Assembly: GCF_017115165.1 (NCBI RefSeq) | Contig: NZ_JABXKF010000019.1 | Span: 18,028-82,027, forward strand | Source: Nostoc sp. LPT | GTDB taxonomy: Bacteria; Cyanobacteriota; Cyanobacteriia; Cyanobacteriales; Nostocaceae | Reading direction: 5' to 3' | DNA length: 64,000 nt | Part shown: piece by piece, positions 18,139 through 27,718 of the stretch | Layout: each line of letters starts with the position of its first letter | How positions within the stretch are numbered: position 1 is the first letter of the stretch | Position numbers and translations under genes: made by a program | The notes under the pieces: generated by a model | Database searches by the model: none | What the model was told of the DNA's origin: nothing | The model's input: the letters and a program-made list of their open reading frames with translations, nothing else

Positions 18139-19578
18139 TTATAATACTAACTTTGCTAAAGCTGCCAAGTTTAAGCTATTTAAAATAGTAGACTTAATTG
18201 GACGTTTTTCGTCCCAAAATATTAAAGATAAATAAAAATCTTTTGCTAATGAAGAAGTTAAAAGCTTATATGATTCGTATGCACTTTTCTCATCAAAAAA
18301 GCTGAGAAAGTAAACAGTATCATCAAAAATAGGAGGCTTTTCATTTATTTTACCAATTAATCTAAAACTTAATTTTTTATAAAGTCCACAGATTGCTATT
18401 TTCCAAGGTGCAAAAGTATATGAGCCAACACCAAAAATAGAGAATCTGGGGCTATTTTGATAAATCTTACTTTTCCTATTATTTAAAAGACTTTCATGCT
18501 TTTCTAAATATGCCCATGTTTTAGGTGCTAAATCTTTTATAAATTCAGTAGACTCGCCAACAAAACTTTGAGTAACTAAAATATATCGATCAGTCGCTTT
18601 TATTTTATTTTGGGCAACATAAGAACCTTTAACTAAAGGGAAAATATAAGTTTCTTCGAGTTCATAAGATTCTCCTAGCCCGTTTATAAAATAGTCATTA
18701 TTTTTGCGAAATTCCATGACGCTAGCGCAATCATGCTTAATACCAGAACGCCATTTTGTTTTTGATTGCTTATTGTATAAGCTTTCTACTTTTTTAAATG
18801 TAATCAAATCCCTAACAAGAATATTATTTAAATAGCCTATACGAGAGCAAACTGAGCTTTCAAGACTATCAAATACATCACAATAATATTTTTGTGAGTT
18901 GGAATCAAATTTACAGAAAAATAAGCAAGCTTCAACAGCAGCATCAAAATATTTCTTAGAATCTATCTTATAAACTGCACAGTAAGCAAGATTTAGCTTT
19001 TCCGAATAGATATAATTTAAAATTTTTCTAGAAACCGAAGTTTTACAAAGCACCGCTAGATAACTGTTATGCTTCTGTAAGTATTGTACAAACTGTATGA
19101 GCATCCATTCTGATATATCAAAATTACTTTTTCCCGTAATTGCATCTAAACCAGTATGATTTTTAAAATTGCTCTTTTTAGGCAAATTTACGCCCCCAAT
19201 ACTACCTTGTTGTGAGTTTGTTACCCAAGGTAAATTACCAAGCACTAATATTTCTTCATTTGATTCACCTATTAGTGATAACCAATCTACTTGAAAAAAA
19301 TCCTCACATTTAATTTCAATCCTTTGGTCATGTAAAAACTTTTCTTCTTCTAGAATCTGTCTAAAGTAATCAAGGTTTAATTCAATTCCTAAAATTTTTT
19401 TTGCTGAGTCAAAACAAGATGAAGCAGCTTCAACAAAATTTCCTATTCCACAAGTAGGCTCAATTATAATATGTGGTTTAACACCAAGCTCTACTAGCTT
19501 TTTACATACCTGATCGGCTAATTCTATCGGCGTTTGAAAATCGCCGTATTCTACTTTAAGTTTCTGAACAGTACGCAT
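18139..19578 (-). CDS. Type II DNA adenine-N6 methyltransferase
   Basis: 479 residues. GDFQTPIELADQVC precedes motif I IIEPTCGIGNFVEAA (S-adenosylmethionine loop), GIELNLDYF is motif II, and LVLGNLPWVTNS is motif IV, an NPPY variant (NLPW). This order fits the gamma class of N6-adenine methylases. The C-terminal 270 residues would be target recognition. Its ATG overlaps the TGA of the upstream endonuclease gene (TGATG), which suggests translational coupling. The region is markedly more AT-rich than its neighbours, consistent with recent acquisition. The recognition sequence cannot be deduced by eye. Confidence 0.85.
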   Translation of the reverse strand: MRTVQKLKVEYGDFQTPIELADQVCKKLVELGVKPHIIIEPTCGIGNFVEAASSCFDSAKKILGIELNLDYFRQILEEEKFLHDQRIEIKCEDFFQVDWLSLIGESNEEILVLGNLPWVTNSQQGSIGGVNLPKKSNFKNHTGLDAITGKSNFDISEWMLIQFVQYLQKHNSYLAVLCKTSVSRKILNYIYSEKLNLAYCAVYKIDSKKYFDAAVEACLFFCKFDSNSQKYYCDVFDSLESSVCSRIGYLNNILVRDLITFKKVESLYNKQSKTKWRSGIKHDCASVMEFRKNNDYFINGLGESYELEETYIFPLVKGSYVAQNKIKATDRYILVTQSFVGESTEFIKDLAPKTWAYLEKHESLLNNRKSKIYQNSPRFSIFGVGSYTFAPWKIAICGLYKKLSFRLIGKINEKPPIFDDTVYFLSFFDEKSAYESYKLLTSSLAKDFYLSLIFWDEKRPIKSTILNSLNLAALAKLVL

Positions 19579-20240
19579 CAGGGATTAGCTCTATAAACCG
19601 TAATTATACCTTTTTCTTGACCAGCACGTTCTATCACTCTCCCATACTGAAGTCGCCATTGTAAAGCATTGGAAATCGTTAAAAATCCCTGTAAAGGTGG
19701 ATTTCTCAATATTTCATCCGCGATGTTACTTGCTTCAAGTTCGTCAACAGGCAAATTGCGGTCGAGCATAAAAGCAATTAGGTCATCTTTATTACCTTCG
19801 TTCTCTAAAATACTAGAAATTCCACGTGTCATCTGGAAATCTGCGGTTCTTTTAGCACTTACGTAAATCGTATGCAAAATATTCAGAGTAGCCGTGCGGT
19901 TTATACTATTATCTGCCTTATCGTAAACAAAGATAAGCAACGAATAGCCAAGCCCAAAAATTTTTTGGCGTGCAGATTTGAATGGGCATGATGATTGTGG
20001 TTGTCTAACACTTGTTACCTTCATATCTATAAGCAACCCCGGAAAATCAATACCACTCGCAGAGTTACCTTGTATGAAATCGTACTTAGCTTTTAAGTAA
20101 AGTCGAAATTTCTGTTCCAGGTAAGTTCCGACAGCTTTTCCATCAGTAACACCATACAGCAGAGGTTCTGGATGCTGAGACTCGGCTAATGAAAATATTT
20201 CAGCTTCTAAACAGAGGATTTCTGCTGTCAAAATCGGCAT
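19578..20240 (-). CDS. Putative type II restriction endonuclease
   Basis: 220 residues. GIDFPGLLIDMKVTS fits a PD-(D/E)XK core (Asp ... Asp-Met-Lys), preceded by helix GTYLEQKFRLYLKAKYDF. The C-terminal part, including LTISNALQWRLQYGRVIERA, may contribute DNA recognition. The identity rests on this motif and on overlap by one base with the methyltransferase gene downstream. The nuclease gene comes first in the operon, with no separate controller gene visible. Specificity is unknown. Confidence 0.75.
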   Translation of the reverse strand: MPILTAEILCLEAEIFSLAESQHPEPLLYGVTDGKAVGTYLEQKFRLYLKAKYDFIQGNSASGIDFPGLLIDMKVTSVRQPQSSCPFKSARQKIFGLGYSLLIFVYDKADNSINRTATLNILHTIYVSAKRTADFQMTRGISSILENEGNKDDLIAFMLDRNLPVDELEASNIADEILRNPPLQGFLTISNALQWRLQYGRVIERAGQEKGIITVYRANP

Positions 20241-20319
20241 AGGTAAAGGAAAACACAGGGTTAAACACCATATTTTATATTATTGACAAACTTCTCACTC
20301 TTGTGGAATGAATCAGCCC

Positions 20320-20402
20320 TACCTCCCCGCAAGCGGGGAGGGGATTAAGGGGTGGGGTGCAATGACTATGGGAATCATAACTAATTATGCGGACATGATA
20401 TC
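20320..20402. repeat. Palindromic repeat element, partial copy
   Basis: CTCCCCGCAAGCGGGGAG hairpin, then AAGGGGTGGGGT, ending in TAATTATGCGGACATGATATC. The order of blocks matches the more complete copy at 62126-62250. The left terminal repeat is missing here. It separates the R-M operon from dnaN. Confidence 0.7.
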
Positions 20403-20406
20403 ACCT

Positions 20407-21570
20407 CTAACTTCTAAGTTGTACAGGCATCGCTAAATAGGTCATTTTCAAACCACCCAATGGTGTAAAAATCACTGGAGTTAGGCTTTGATTTAAATGC
20501 ATTTGAATTTCGGAAGATGGTAATTCTTTCAAGCCTTCCATCAAATACTTAATATTAAAAGCAATTTCTATATTTTCCCCAGAAATTTGTGCAGGCATCG
20601 ACTCTCTACCACTGCCCACATCTTGAGCTTCACAAGATAAGGTAATTTCTTGAGCTTCGCTATCAATACTGACCTTGACAATATTATTTTTCTGATCGGC
20701 TAGCACAGCAATCCGTTCCAAAGTGCTGACAAATTGCCGCCGTTCAATTGTCACTTGTCGCTCAAATTGGCGCGGAATTAATTGTCGATAGGCAGGATAT
20801 TGCCCTTCTAATGTACGACTAGTCAAGCGTTGATTTTGCCATGCAAACACAACTTGACCTCGATCGAAATATAAAGCTACAGGTTCATCTGATGAGGCGC
20901 TATGAGCTAACATTCGTTGGAGTTCACGTAATGCTCTAGCTGGTACTGTTACTTCTAGTTGATTAGTTCCGCCTAGAGGACGCTCGTTGCTAGTTTCTAC
21001 GACTGCGAGGCGATGTCCGTCGGTAGCTGCAAATTCTAGAGTATCTTGTTTAACTGTTAAATGCACACCGATGAGTACTTGCTTGGTTTCATCAGCACTG
21101 GTAGCAAATAATGAACCGCGTAATCCCTCAATTAATGCGGTGGTGGTGAGATGAATTACTTCTGTATTTTCAATTACAGGAAGTTCGGGAAATTCTTCTG
21201 GCCCCATTGCTTGGAATTGGTAATGTCCACTCTTAGGTGTGAGTGTGACAATTAAACCTTCTCCACCAGATGTTGCACCTGTCAAGGCTGATTCATCATC
21301 GAGAGTGATTTCACCTTCTGGAAGACGAGAAGTGATGTCTACAAGTAATTTAGCAGGAAGTGCGATCGCACCACTTTGCCATACCTCTGCGTTAAAGCTG
21401 GTGCGGATTCCTAAGCTGAGATCGAAGGCTGTTAAGCTTACTTGGTTAGTTTCAGCATCCGCTTGTAACAACACATTGGCAAGTACTGGATGAGTTGGTC
21501 GTGAAGGTACTGCACGACTAACGAGTGAGAGGTTTGTACTGAGATCGCTTTGGGAGCAAACTAATTTCAT
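20407..21570 (-). CDS. dnaN: DNA polymerase III beta subunit (sliding clamp)
   Basis: 387 residues, full length for the family. MKLVCSQSDLSTNLSLVSRA starts the first domain, FAATDGHRLAVVE is the signature of the second, and the end KMTYLAMPVQLRS matches the conserved clamp C-terminus. It forms the ring that tethers polymerase III to DNA. Here it stands alone, as is usual in cyanobacteria, rather than beside dnaA. A GCGATCGC octamer lies in its upstream region. Confidence 0.96.
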   Translation of the reverse strand: MKLVCSQSDLSTNLSLVSRAVPSRPTHPVLANVLLQADAETNQVSLTAFDLSLGIRTSFNAEVWQSGAIALPAKLLVDITSRLPEGEITLDDESALTGATSGGEGLIVTLTPKSGHYQFQAMGPEEFPELPVIENTEVIHLTTTALIEGLRGSLFATSADETKQVLIGVHLTVKQDTLEFAATDGHRLAVVETSNERPLGGTNQLEVTVPARALRELQRMLAHSASSDEPVALYFDRGQVVFAWQNQRLTSRTLEGQYPAYRQLIPRQFERQVTIERRQFVSTLERIAVLADQKNNIVKVSIDSEAQEITLSCEAQDVGSGRESMPAQISGENIEIAFNIKYLMEGLKELPSSEIQMHLNQSLTPVIFTPLGGLKMTYLAMPVQLRS

Positions 21571-21804
21571 AAGTCAGATTCAGCTGGTGAAAGATATCCT
21601 AACACCCTTATTGTTCAGTATGCGATCGCTGTTTTTTAGTTAGTACGTGGGCGTAGGCATCGCTGACGAAGTTGCTTAAGGGTAGAAAACTCGTTTAGAG
21701 GATGTTGTTTCGCATCTAGCAAGCTTTTTGCCGTTTTCTAACCATCGAACTCACGTTATACTGAGAGAGCTTTTTTACCATCCTTCCGACTTTTCAAACA
21801 ACCT
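21571..21804. other. Spacer between dnaN and the iron-uptake operon
   Basis: Holds the dnaN promoter, a GCGATCGC octamer and a fragment of the GCGTAGGCATCGC palindrome family near 21650. No gene seen. Confidence 0.5.
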
Positions 21805-22605
21805 CTAAGGAGCAAGGTAATTCCTCTTGCTTCCTATTCCTGCATCTAAGAAGAAACTGATGTGTAATTTACCATTACTTGGGTCGGTTTCTACTGTTGA
21901 ACCCACACCGAAAACTTCACGGATTAAAGCAGGTTGTAGTAAATCTTGAGGTGTTCCTACTGCTTTAATTGTTCCATTATTGACAACATAAATGCGATCG
22001 CAATAACTAGCAGCCAAATTCAAATCGTGCAACGCCGCAATAGTAGTCACACCCAACCCCTTCACCAGTTGCAAAAGTTCTAACTGATAGCGAATATCAA
22101 GGTGATTAGTCGGCTCATCGAGAATCAAAAACCGTGCTTGCTGGGCTATGGCGCGTGCAATCAACACACGCTGTTTTTCTCCACCAGAAAGGGAAATGAA
22201 ACTACGTTCTGCAAAGTCATTCATTCCCACCTGTACCAAAGCATCGAAGACTATGGAGTGGTCTTTTTCTGTCTCACGGTCAAACAAACCTTGATGGGCA
22301 TTACGCCCCATCAATACCATCTCTGCAACAGTAAAATCAAATTCAATAGATGCTTCCTGCAAAACAACTGCTGTAGCTTGTGCCATTTCACGGGTACTCA
22401 AATGCCAGATATTTTTTCCGTTGAGAGTTATCAACCCACTATCTGGCTTCAGGACACGATACATACACCTGAGCAAACTTGACTTACCACTACCATTAGG
22501 GCCAATCAGCCCCACAAACTCACCCGACGACACTTGCAGATTGATGTCATGCAAAATCTGCTTTCCCTCAATACTCCAGGATAGGTGTTTCACCTCTAAC
22601 TTCAT
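21805..22605 (-). CDS. Iron-siderophore-type ABC transporter ATP-binding protein (FecE-like)
   Basis: 266 residues. Walker A GLIGPNGSGKSSLLRC, Q-loop VVLQEASIEFDF, signature ISLSGGEKQRVLIARA, Walker B ARFLILDEPTNHLD and switch His in IAALHDLNLAA are all intact. The sequence type is that of FecE/FhuC/BtuD importers. Its start overlaps the permease stop by 4 bp, and it is the last gene of the TonB receptor - binding protein - permease - ATPase operon, next to a divergent NRPS cluster. It powers uptake of a metallophore from the periplasm. Confidence 0.92.
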   Translation of the reverse strand: MKLEVKHLSWSIEGKQILHDINLQVSSGEFVGLIGPNGSGKSSLLRCMYRVLKPDSGLITLNGKNIWHLSTREMAQATAVVLQEASIEFDFTVAEMVLMGRNAHQGLFDRETEKDHSIVFDALVQVGMNDFAERSFISLSGGEKQRVLIARAIAQQARFLILDEPTNHLDIRYQLELLQLVKGLGVTTIAALHDLNLAASYCDRIYVVNNGTIKAVGTPQDLLQPALIREVFGVGSTVETDPSNGKLHISFFLDAGIGSKRNYLAP

Positions 22606-23663
22606 TTTCCACCGCCTTTACCTTGCATCAACCAAATGAAAAAAGGAGCGCCGAAAAGTGCCGTAATAATACCAATGGGCAGTTCCTCTGGGGCGACAAT
22701 GGTGCGTGCTAAGACATCTGCCCAAATTAAGAAAATTCCGCCCAGGAGCAAACTCACAGGTAACACCTGGCGATGATCTGAGCCGACGAGGAAACGGACG
22801 CTGTGAGGAATCATTAGCCCAACGAAGCCTATGACACCACTGAGAGCAACTATTACGCCTGTCACCAGTGAGGTTACTAGGAATAACTGCTTGCGGAAGC
22901 GATCGGTGTCAGTTCCCAGAGTCTGAGCTGTTTCTTCACCGATGAGGAGTGCGTTTAGCGATTGCGTCTGGAGTAACAAATACCCGATTCCCAAGAACAA
23001 AGTCAGCATCGGCAGGATTAAGTCTGTCCACGTTGTTCCCGAAAGTCCTCCCAATAACCAAAACAATACTCGTCGTGTAGCTTCACCACTTCCAGCCTTG
23101 ATAGCTAAAAAACTCGTTACCGCCTCAAACAAAGACGATACTGCTACACCAATTAAAATTAAGCGAGTGGAGGAGAAGTATCCTTGTCGTCGTGCTAAAA
23201 AGAAAACAACAACGAATGCTAACAGCGCACCGAGGAAAGCCCCAACAGACAGTGCATACACACCAAAAAACGAGAAAATACCAAATAGGATAACTAAAAC
23301 AGCACCCACCGACGCGCCAGAGGAAATACCGAGAATAAATGGGTCAGCTAAGGGATTTCGCACCAGTGCTTGCATGATGACACCAACCACTGATAGTCCA
23401 GCGCCAACAAAAAAAGCCAATAGCACACGTGGAAAGCGGATCAGCCAGACAATTTGAACTTGTGCTTGCGTCCAGTCTCCTGTAACTTTTGGAAACACTT
23501 GGGATAAAGCTATCTGCCATACTCTCAAAGCAGGAATAGGCACTGGCCCAATCATCACCGCCAACGTCATAGAAACCAACAATATGACAACCATTGCTAC
23601 CATTAGCAGCTTGTAGCGTTGCTGCTTATTTTTTCTCAATTGCTTTGGTAATAGATTAGTCAT
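22602..23663 (-). CDS. FecCD-family iron-siderophore ABC permease
   Basis: 353 residues with about nine to ten membrane segments. Family marks include RFPRVLLAFFVGAGLSVVGV, QALVRNPLADPFILGISSGA, GGLSGTTWTDL and GFVGLMIPHSVRFLVGSDHR (the loop that contacts the ATPase). It forms a homodimeric inner-membrane channel with the FecE-like subunit. The ATPase gene starts inside its last codons. Upstream, 180 bp of tandem repeats separate it from the binding protein gene. Confidence 0.92.
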   Translation of the reverse strand: MTNLLPKQLRKNKQQRYKLLMVAMVVILLVSMTLAVMIGPVPIPALRVWQIALSQVFPKVTGDWTQAQVQIVWLIRFPRVLLAFFVGAGLSVVGVIMQALVRNPLADPFILGISSGASVGAVLVILFGIFSFFGVYALSVGAFLGALLAFVVVFFLARRQGYFSSTRLILIGVAVSSLFEAVTSFLAIKAGSGEATRRVLFWLLGGLSGTTWTDLILPMLTLFLGIGYLLLQTQSLNALLIGEETAQTLGTDTDRFRKQLFLVTSLVTGVIVALSGVIGFVGLMIPHSVRFLVGSDHRQVLPVSLLLGGIFLIWADVLARTIVAPEELPIGIITALFGAPFFIWLMQGKGGGK

Positions 23664-23844
23664 TAGTTATTAGTCATTGGGCATTGGGCATTGGGCATTA
23701 GGAGTGCTGAGTGCTGAGTGCTGAGTGCTGAGTTAGGAGTTAAGAGTTAAGAGTTAAGAGTTAAGAGTTAGGAGTTTTGTTTACCCCCTTGTCCCCCTAT
23801 CTCCCTCATCTCCCCTGCTCCCCTCATCTCCCCTGCTCCCCTCA
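23664..23844. repeat. Dense short tandem repeats between permease and binding-protein genes
   Basis: Successive blocks of TTAGTCA/TTGGGCA, then GAGTGCT x4, then GAGTTAA x4-5, then CTCCCCTGCTCCC/CTCATCTCC runs. Each is a different cyanobacterial STRR family. They fill the intercistronic space of the operon. Confidence 0.85.
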
Positions 23845-24867
23845 TCACTTAAACCTCTCTGGATATAAAGCCTCTGCTAATTGTTTCACCCCTGTGACAT
23901 TCCTAATTCCTGGCATCGTGTAACTAAAACCGATGACAATGAATTTATCCTGCTGCACTGCTTTTAACTGAGAGTAAGCAGGGTTAGATTTAAGTAATTG
24001 ACGCTTCTCTTCGGCAGATGACCAGTTAGCATCAATCAGAACAATCACATCAGGTTGACGTGCAATCACGTCTTCCCAATTAACTGTTACCCATGCTTTT
24101 TTCTCTTGGATATCTTTGAATATATTTTCTCCACCAGCTAATTCAATAATATGATTGGGCATTCCCCAGTTAGAAACAGTTAGGGGAGGATTTTCAGAAT
24201 CGTACCAAAAAATGCGCTTTTTGGTTGTCACTTTATTTAACTTTTGTTGGGTTGCTTCGAGTTGCGATCGCAGTTGCACAATTAATTTTTCTGCTCGTTG
24301 TTCCACTCCAAAAATCCGCCCGATTTCTCGGATTTCTTGATATAAATTCTCCATCGTCACGCGCTCAGGTCTAAGTTCGATGCGATCGCATTCAATGGGC
24401 AACAAATAAGAAGAAATACCTAGTTTTAGCAACTCTGACCCAAGTGCTTCTTTGGCAAAAGCGCTTTCCTCAGTGGAGAAGACAAAATCCGGCTCAACCC
24501 CCAAAAAAACTTCCCGCGACGGGTACTTAGGCGCTAATACGCGAATTTGGGAATATGCCTGTTGATACTCTGGCAAAATCGGATTATCCAGGTATGCTGT
24601 ACCAACCATCTGCTTTTCTAAACCCAGCGCTAACATGACCTCCGTCGCCGATTGCATCATGGTGACAGCGCGTTGTGGTGGTTGTTTGTAGGTAATCGTC
24701 GAATCACAGTTCTTAAGTGTAAATGGTGTATATTGTGTCGCATTCGAGGTACTATCATTTGGGGCAGCGACATTTCCTGCACACCCTGAAACCATACCCA
24801 GCATCAGCACTGCTAAGACTGCAACAAAGGGTTGAAATATCCAGATCCGGCGATGTAATTTACTCAC
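23845..24867 (-). CDS. Siderophore ABC transporter substrate-binding lipoprotein
   Basis: About 340 residues. GTG at 24867 (AAGAGGG just upstream) is preferred to GTG at 24894. A signal peptide ends in the lipobox MVSGCAGN. The mature part has the TroA/FecB fold: RAVTMMQSATEVMLALG, FLGVEPDFVFSTEESAF, ERVTMENLYQEIREIGRIFG, WEDVIARQPDVIVL. It should capture the ferric ligand in the periplasm and deliver it to the FecCD-type permease encoded next. The C-terminal NVTGVKQLAEALYPERF is typical. Confidence 0.9.
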   Translation of the reverse strand: MSKLHRRIWIFQPFVAVLAVLMLGMVSGCAGNVAAPNDSTSNATQYTPFTLKNCDSTITYKQPPQRAVTMMQSATEVMLALGLEKQMVGTAYLDNPILPEYQQAYSQIRVLAPKYPSREVFLGVEPDFVFSTEESAFAKEALGSELLKLGISSYLLPIECDRIELRPERVTMENLYQEIREIGRIFGVEQRAEKLIVQLRSQLEATQQKLNKVTTKKRIFWYDSENPPLTVSNWGMPNHIIELAGGENIFKDIQEKKAWVTVNWEDVIARQPDVIVLIDANWSSAEEKRQLLKSNPAYSQLKAVQQDKFIVIGFSYTMPGIRNVTGVKQLAEALYPERFK

Positions 24868-24899
24868 ACAACCCTCTTGAAATCCTCTTAACACAACAA

Positions 24900-24995
24900 A
24901 ATCGTAACGAATTAACTTCAGAAAACTCTGCGTTCCTCTGCGCGTACTTTGCGTTCCTACCCTGCGGGAAGGCGAAGCGCCTATGCGTTAAAAAA
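24900..24995. repeat. CTCTGCG-type and GCG-palindromic repeats
   Basis: CTCTGCGTTCCTCTGCGCG and CCTGCGGGAAGGCGAAGCGC are dispersed cyanobacterial repeats; a related CTCTGCG block is at 5488-5518. They lie between the TonB receptor stop and the binding-protein start. Confidence 0.6.
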
Positions 24996-25009
24996 ATTTA
25001 ACCTAATAA

Positions 25010-27607
25010 TCAAAACTCAACAGACACTGTTCCCAACACCGTAAACGGTGGCGCAGGGTCAATACTATACCCATCAACCTCATAATATTTAACATTAGAA
25101 ATATTCTTGAAATTGACTGCAAATCGATAATTTTGCCGCCGATAGAAGATAGAAGCATCCGCTCGTAAATAACTTGGAAGTTTAAACGTATTCGGTAAAT
25201 CCACCTCCTGCTCACCAACAAAATACAACCCAGCACCAAATCCTAAGCCCTGCAAACTACCCCTTTGTAGTTCATAACTTGTCCACAATCCAGCGCTATG
25301 TTCTGGGACACCAAATAATCTGTCTCCTACAGGAATCAGATTATCTTTTGTCACTTCGCCATCAATGTAAGCATAGTTGGCAATCACTTTCCAACCTGGT
25401 AATATTTCGCCTGCAATATCTAATTCAATACCTCGACTGCGTTGTTCTCCGGTTTGGATACTGAATTGGTTAAGGTCGTCTAGTGGGTCTGGTGTCAATA
25501 CATTCTGCTTGGTAATTTGAAAGAATGCCAAAGTTGCAGAAAGTTTATTGTCAAGAAAATTTTGTTTAACCCCCACCTCAAACTGCTCGGTAGTTTGCGG
25601 TTCAAATTTTTCCTCTGTCCGACTTCTGGCTTGAAATTGGGGAGAAAAACCATTAGACCAATTGAAGTAAAGTGAAGTCGCATCGCTTGGTTGATATATA
25701 ACTCCAACTCGCGGCGAAAATCGAGTATTTGATTGCTTATCGAGAATATCGCCACTTACACGGTCTTGAGTGCTGTAATCATTAAAGTCCAAGCGACCAC
25801 CTAATAAAACTTTGAAATTAGGTGTAAGTTCAATTAAGTTCTGCGCAAATAAACCAACATTTTCGGAGACAATTTTTCGACCAAAGGGAGAACCATCTTC
25901 TACAGGAGTAGGAGTTCCACCATATTGCGGGTCAAAAATATCTATTGATAGTTCTAGGTCTGGGGCAAAAATGTAGTTAAATAAATTTCGCGCTAAATCT
26001 ACACCAAATAGCACATTATGGCGAATAGAACCAGTAGAAAACTTACCAGAAATTTCGTTTTGTAGCGTAATATTTTCGTGTTCTTCATCAGAAGCGGAGA
26101 ACAAACGGTCTAGTGTCCGACGGTCGTCTCGCAAAGAACCAGGAGATACCTGCCTTGCGTCATTCAAATTAGCACTGAGAACATTAAATCCTTGGCGAAA
26201 TTTCCAGTCGTCGTCAAATTCGTGTTCTAGTTTATAGGTTAATGAGTTAAATGTCACTTCCCCATTAGCAAAGTTGGGTTCTCCTAAAAACCGACTGCGC
26301 CCAAGTTGGAGAATTTCTGGCTCAATGGGAAAACCATTATCAAAAACAAAGTTATATTTCTGGTGTTCGTATTCAAAGGTGAGTTTAGTGCGATCGCCTA
26401 CTTTTATCTCTACCACAGGCGAGATAAAAAAGCTGTCATACTCGACAAAATCACGAAAACTGTCAGAACTTTCATAAGCGACATTCAAACGATACAGCAC
26501 TGATTTATCATCTGTCAGTGGCCCGCTAATATCTAAAGTCGGACGCAAAAAGTTGTAACTTCCATAAGTTACACTGGCACTGTAATAAGGCTCTGCAAGC
26601 GGCTTTTTGGTAGTTGTGTTAATAACACCACTTCCTCCTGCATATTGTGTTGGACTACCACCATAAAGTACCGCCGCCGGCCCTTTGAGAATTTCCAACC
26701 TCTCGATATTAGCGACATCTCGCGGACTGAAGTAACCATAATCGGGAAAGCCATTGCGTAAAGTTTCAAAATTGGTGAGAAACCCACGCACCCGAAATCC
26801 TAATGACGACAATCCCCCATATCCCCGTTCTGGTTGTACACCACTAACGTTATCCGCCAATTCCGAAAGACGTACAACATTTCGGTCTTCAATCACCTGA
26901 CGGGGAATAACTTGAATTGATTGAGGAATGTCCCTGAGTGGTGTATCTGTCCTTGTTGCAGTGCTAGCGTCGGGTACTGAATATGTATCGCTCTCCCCTG
27001 TCACTATTAGTTCAATCGGTTCATTTGCATCAGCCGATGGTTGAGTTGGCGGTGTTTCACTACTTGGTTTAAATGTATCCGGCGCTTGTGGTGTCGAGGA
27101 TGTAACTGGGGTAACAACAAAAATTAAACCTGTATCGCCGTCATCTAACTCGACTTTTGGGATACTTCCCTCACCCGTTACCGTCACTCGGATACTATTT
27201 GTATCTACATTAGTAACTATTACTTCGCTAATTCCCGCAACAGGCTTGTCTTGACGGAAAGAACTATCACCTGTTAATCGCAGTTGAGCATTAGGGATAT
27301 CTGCAATAAAGTTATTGTTTTCCCTGTTGATGGTGGTTTGTAACTTATCAGATGTAGGAGTTTCTAAGAGGATTTCCAATCCACTATCAGTTGCTCTTAG
27401 GCGCACTCCTGTCACTGGTGTGACTTCAGTCTGTTGATTCTGCTGCGCTAGCCAGTCTTTAACATTGGTGTAAGGACGTGGAACATCGCTCAGTTGAGGA
27501 ATCTTTGCGATCGGTGGTTCTGCTGACTGTGCTTTTACAGGCTGAGTCTCTAACAGACAAATAGCTCCTACAATCCCTATATATAATATCATCTGTTTGA
27601 GTTTCAA
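25010..27607 (-). CDS. TonB-dependent siderophore receptor with AMIN domain
   Basis: About 865 residues. The TTG at 27607 is chosen because GGAGG lies six bases upstream; the longer frame from 27649 has no ribosome site. Signal peptide MILYIGIVGAICLLETQPVKA. Residues about 60-170 form an AMIN domain (TPVTGVRLRATDSGLEILLE, FIADIPNAQLRL), usual in cyanobacterial receptors. The plug (about 220-340) has TDTPLRDIPQSIQVIPRQVI, LGFRVRGF and IERLEILKGPAAVLYG. The barrel ends in TVLGTVSVEF with a terminal Phe. Plug wording is that of ferric-siderophore receptors. It heads the uptake operon and has a Fur box 97 bp upstream. Confidence 0.92.
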   Translation of the reverse strand: MKLKQMILYIGIVGAICLLETQPVKAQSAEPPIAKIPQLSDVPRPYTNVKDWLAQQNQQTEVTPVTGVRLRATDSGLEILLETPTSDKLQTTINRENNNFIADIPNAQLRLTGDSSFRQDKPVAGISEVIVTNVDTNSIRVTVTGEGSIPKVELDDGDTGLIFVVTPVTSSTPQAPDTFKPSSETPPTQPSADANEPIELIVTGESDTYSVPDASTATRTDTPLRDIPQSIQVIPRQVIEDRNVVRLSELADNVSGVQPERGYGGLSSLGFRVRGFLTNFETLRNGFPDYGYFSPRDVANIERLEILKGPAAVLYGGSPTQYAGGSGVINTTTKKPLAEPYYSASVTYGSYNFLRPTLDISGPLTDDKSVLYRLNVAYESSDSFRDFVEYDSFFISPVVEIKVGDRTKLTFEYEHQKYNFVFDNGFPIEPEILQLGRSRFLGEPNFANGEVTFNSLTYKLEHEFDDDWKFRQGFNVLSANLNDARQVSPGSLRDDRRTLDRLFSASDEEHENITLQNEISGKFSTGSIRHNVLFGVDLARNLFNYIFAPDLELSIDIFDPQYGGTPTPVEDGSPFGRKIVSENVGLFAQNLIELTPNFKVLLGGRLDFNDYSTQDRVSGDILDKQSNTRFSPRVGVIYQPSDATSLYFNWSNGFSPQFQARSRTEEKFEPQTTEQFEVGVKQNFLDNKLSATLAFFQITKQNVLTPDPLDDLNQFSIQTGEQRSRGIELDIAGEILPGWKVIANYAYIDGEVTKDNLIPVGDRLFGVPEHSAGLWTSYELQRGSLQGLGFGAGLYFVGEQEVDLPNTFKLPSYLRADASIFYRRQNYRFAVNFKNISNVKYYEVDGYSIDPAPPFTVLGTVSVEF

Positions 27608-27703
27608 GATTTTCCTCCACACCACAATATTGATGAAATCAAGACACACCTAGTTGCAGGCGATCGCAATACGCTTTTACTTTCAAGTGCTACAACAAAT
27701 AAT

Positions 27704-27718
27704 TGATAATTATTATTA
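27704..27718. promoter_or_regulatory. Fur box upstream of the TonB receptor
   Basis: TGATAATTATTATTA matches the 7-1-7 Fur consensus TGATAATnATTATCA at 13 of 14 defined positions. It lies 97 bp before the chosen TTG start, so iron repression of the uptake operon is expected. Confidence 0.75.

Noticed and set aside
22942..23457. Long open frame opposite the FecCD permease
   Set aside because: Antisense to a well-conserved permease, with skewed Lys/Thr/Pro composition and no motif.
23664..23844. Regular repeats that might be a CRISPR array
   Set aside because: The units are 7-mers without spacers and change family every few copies; they are STRRs.
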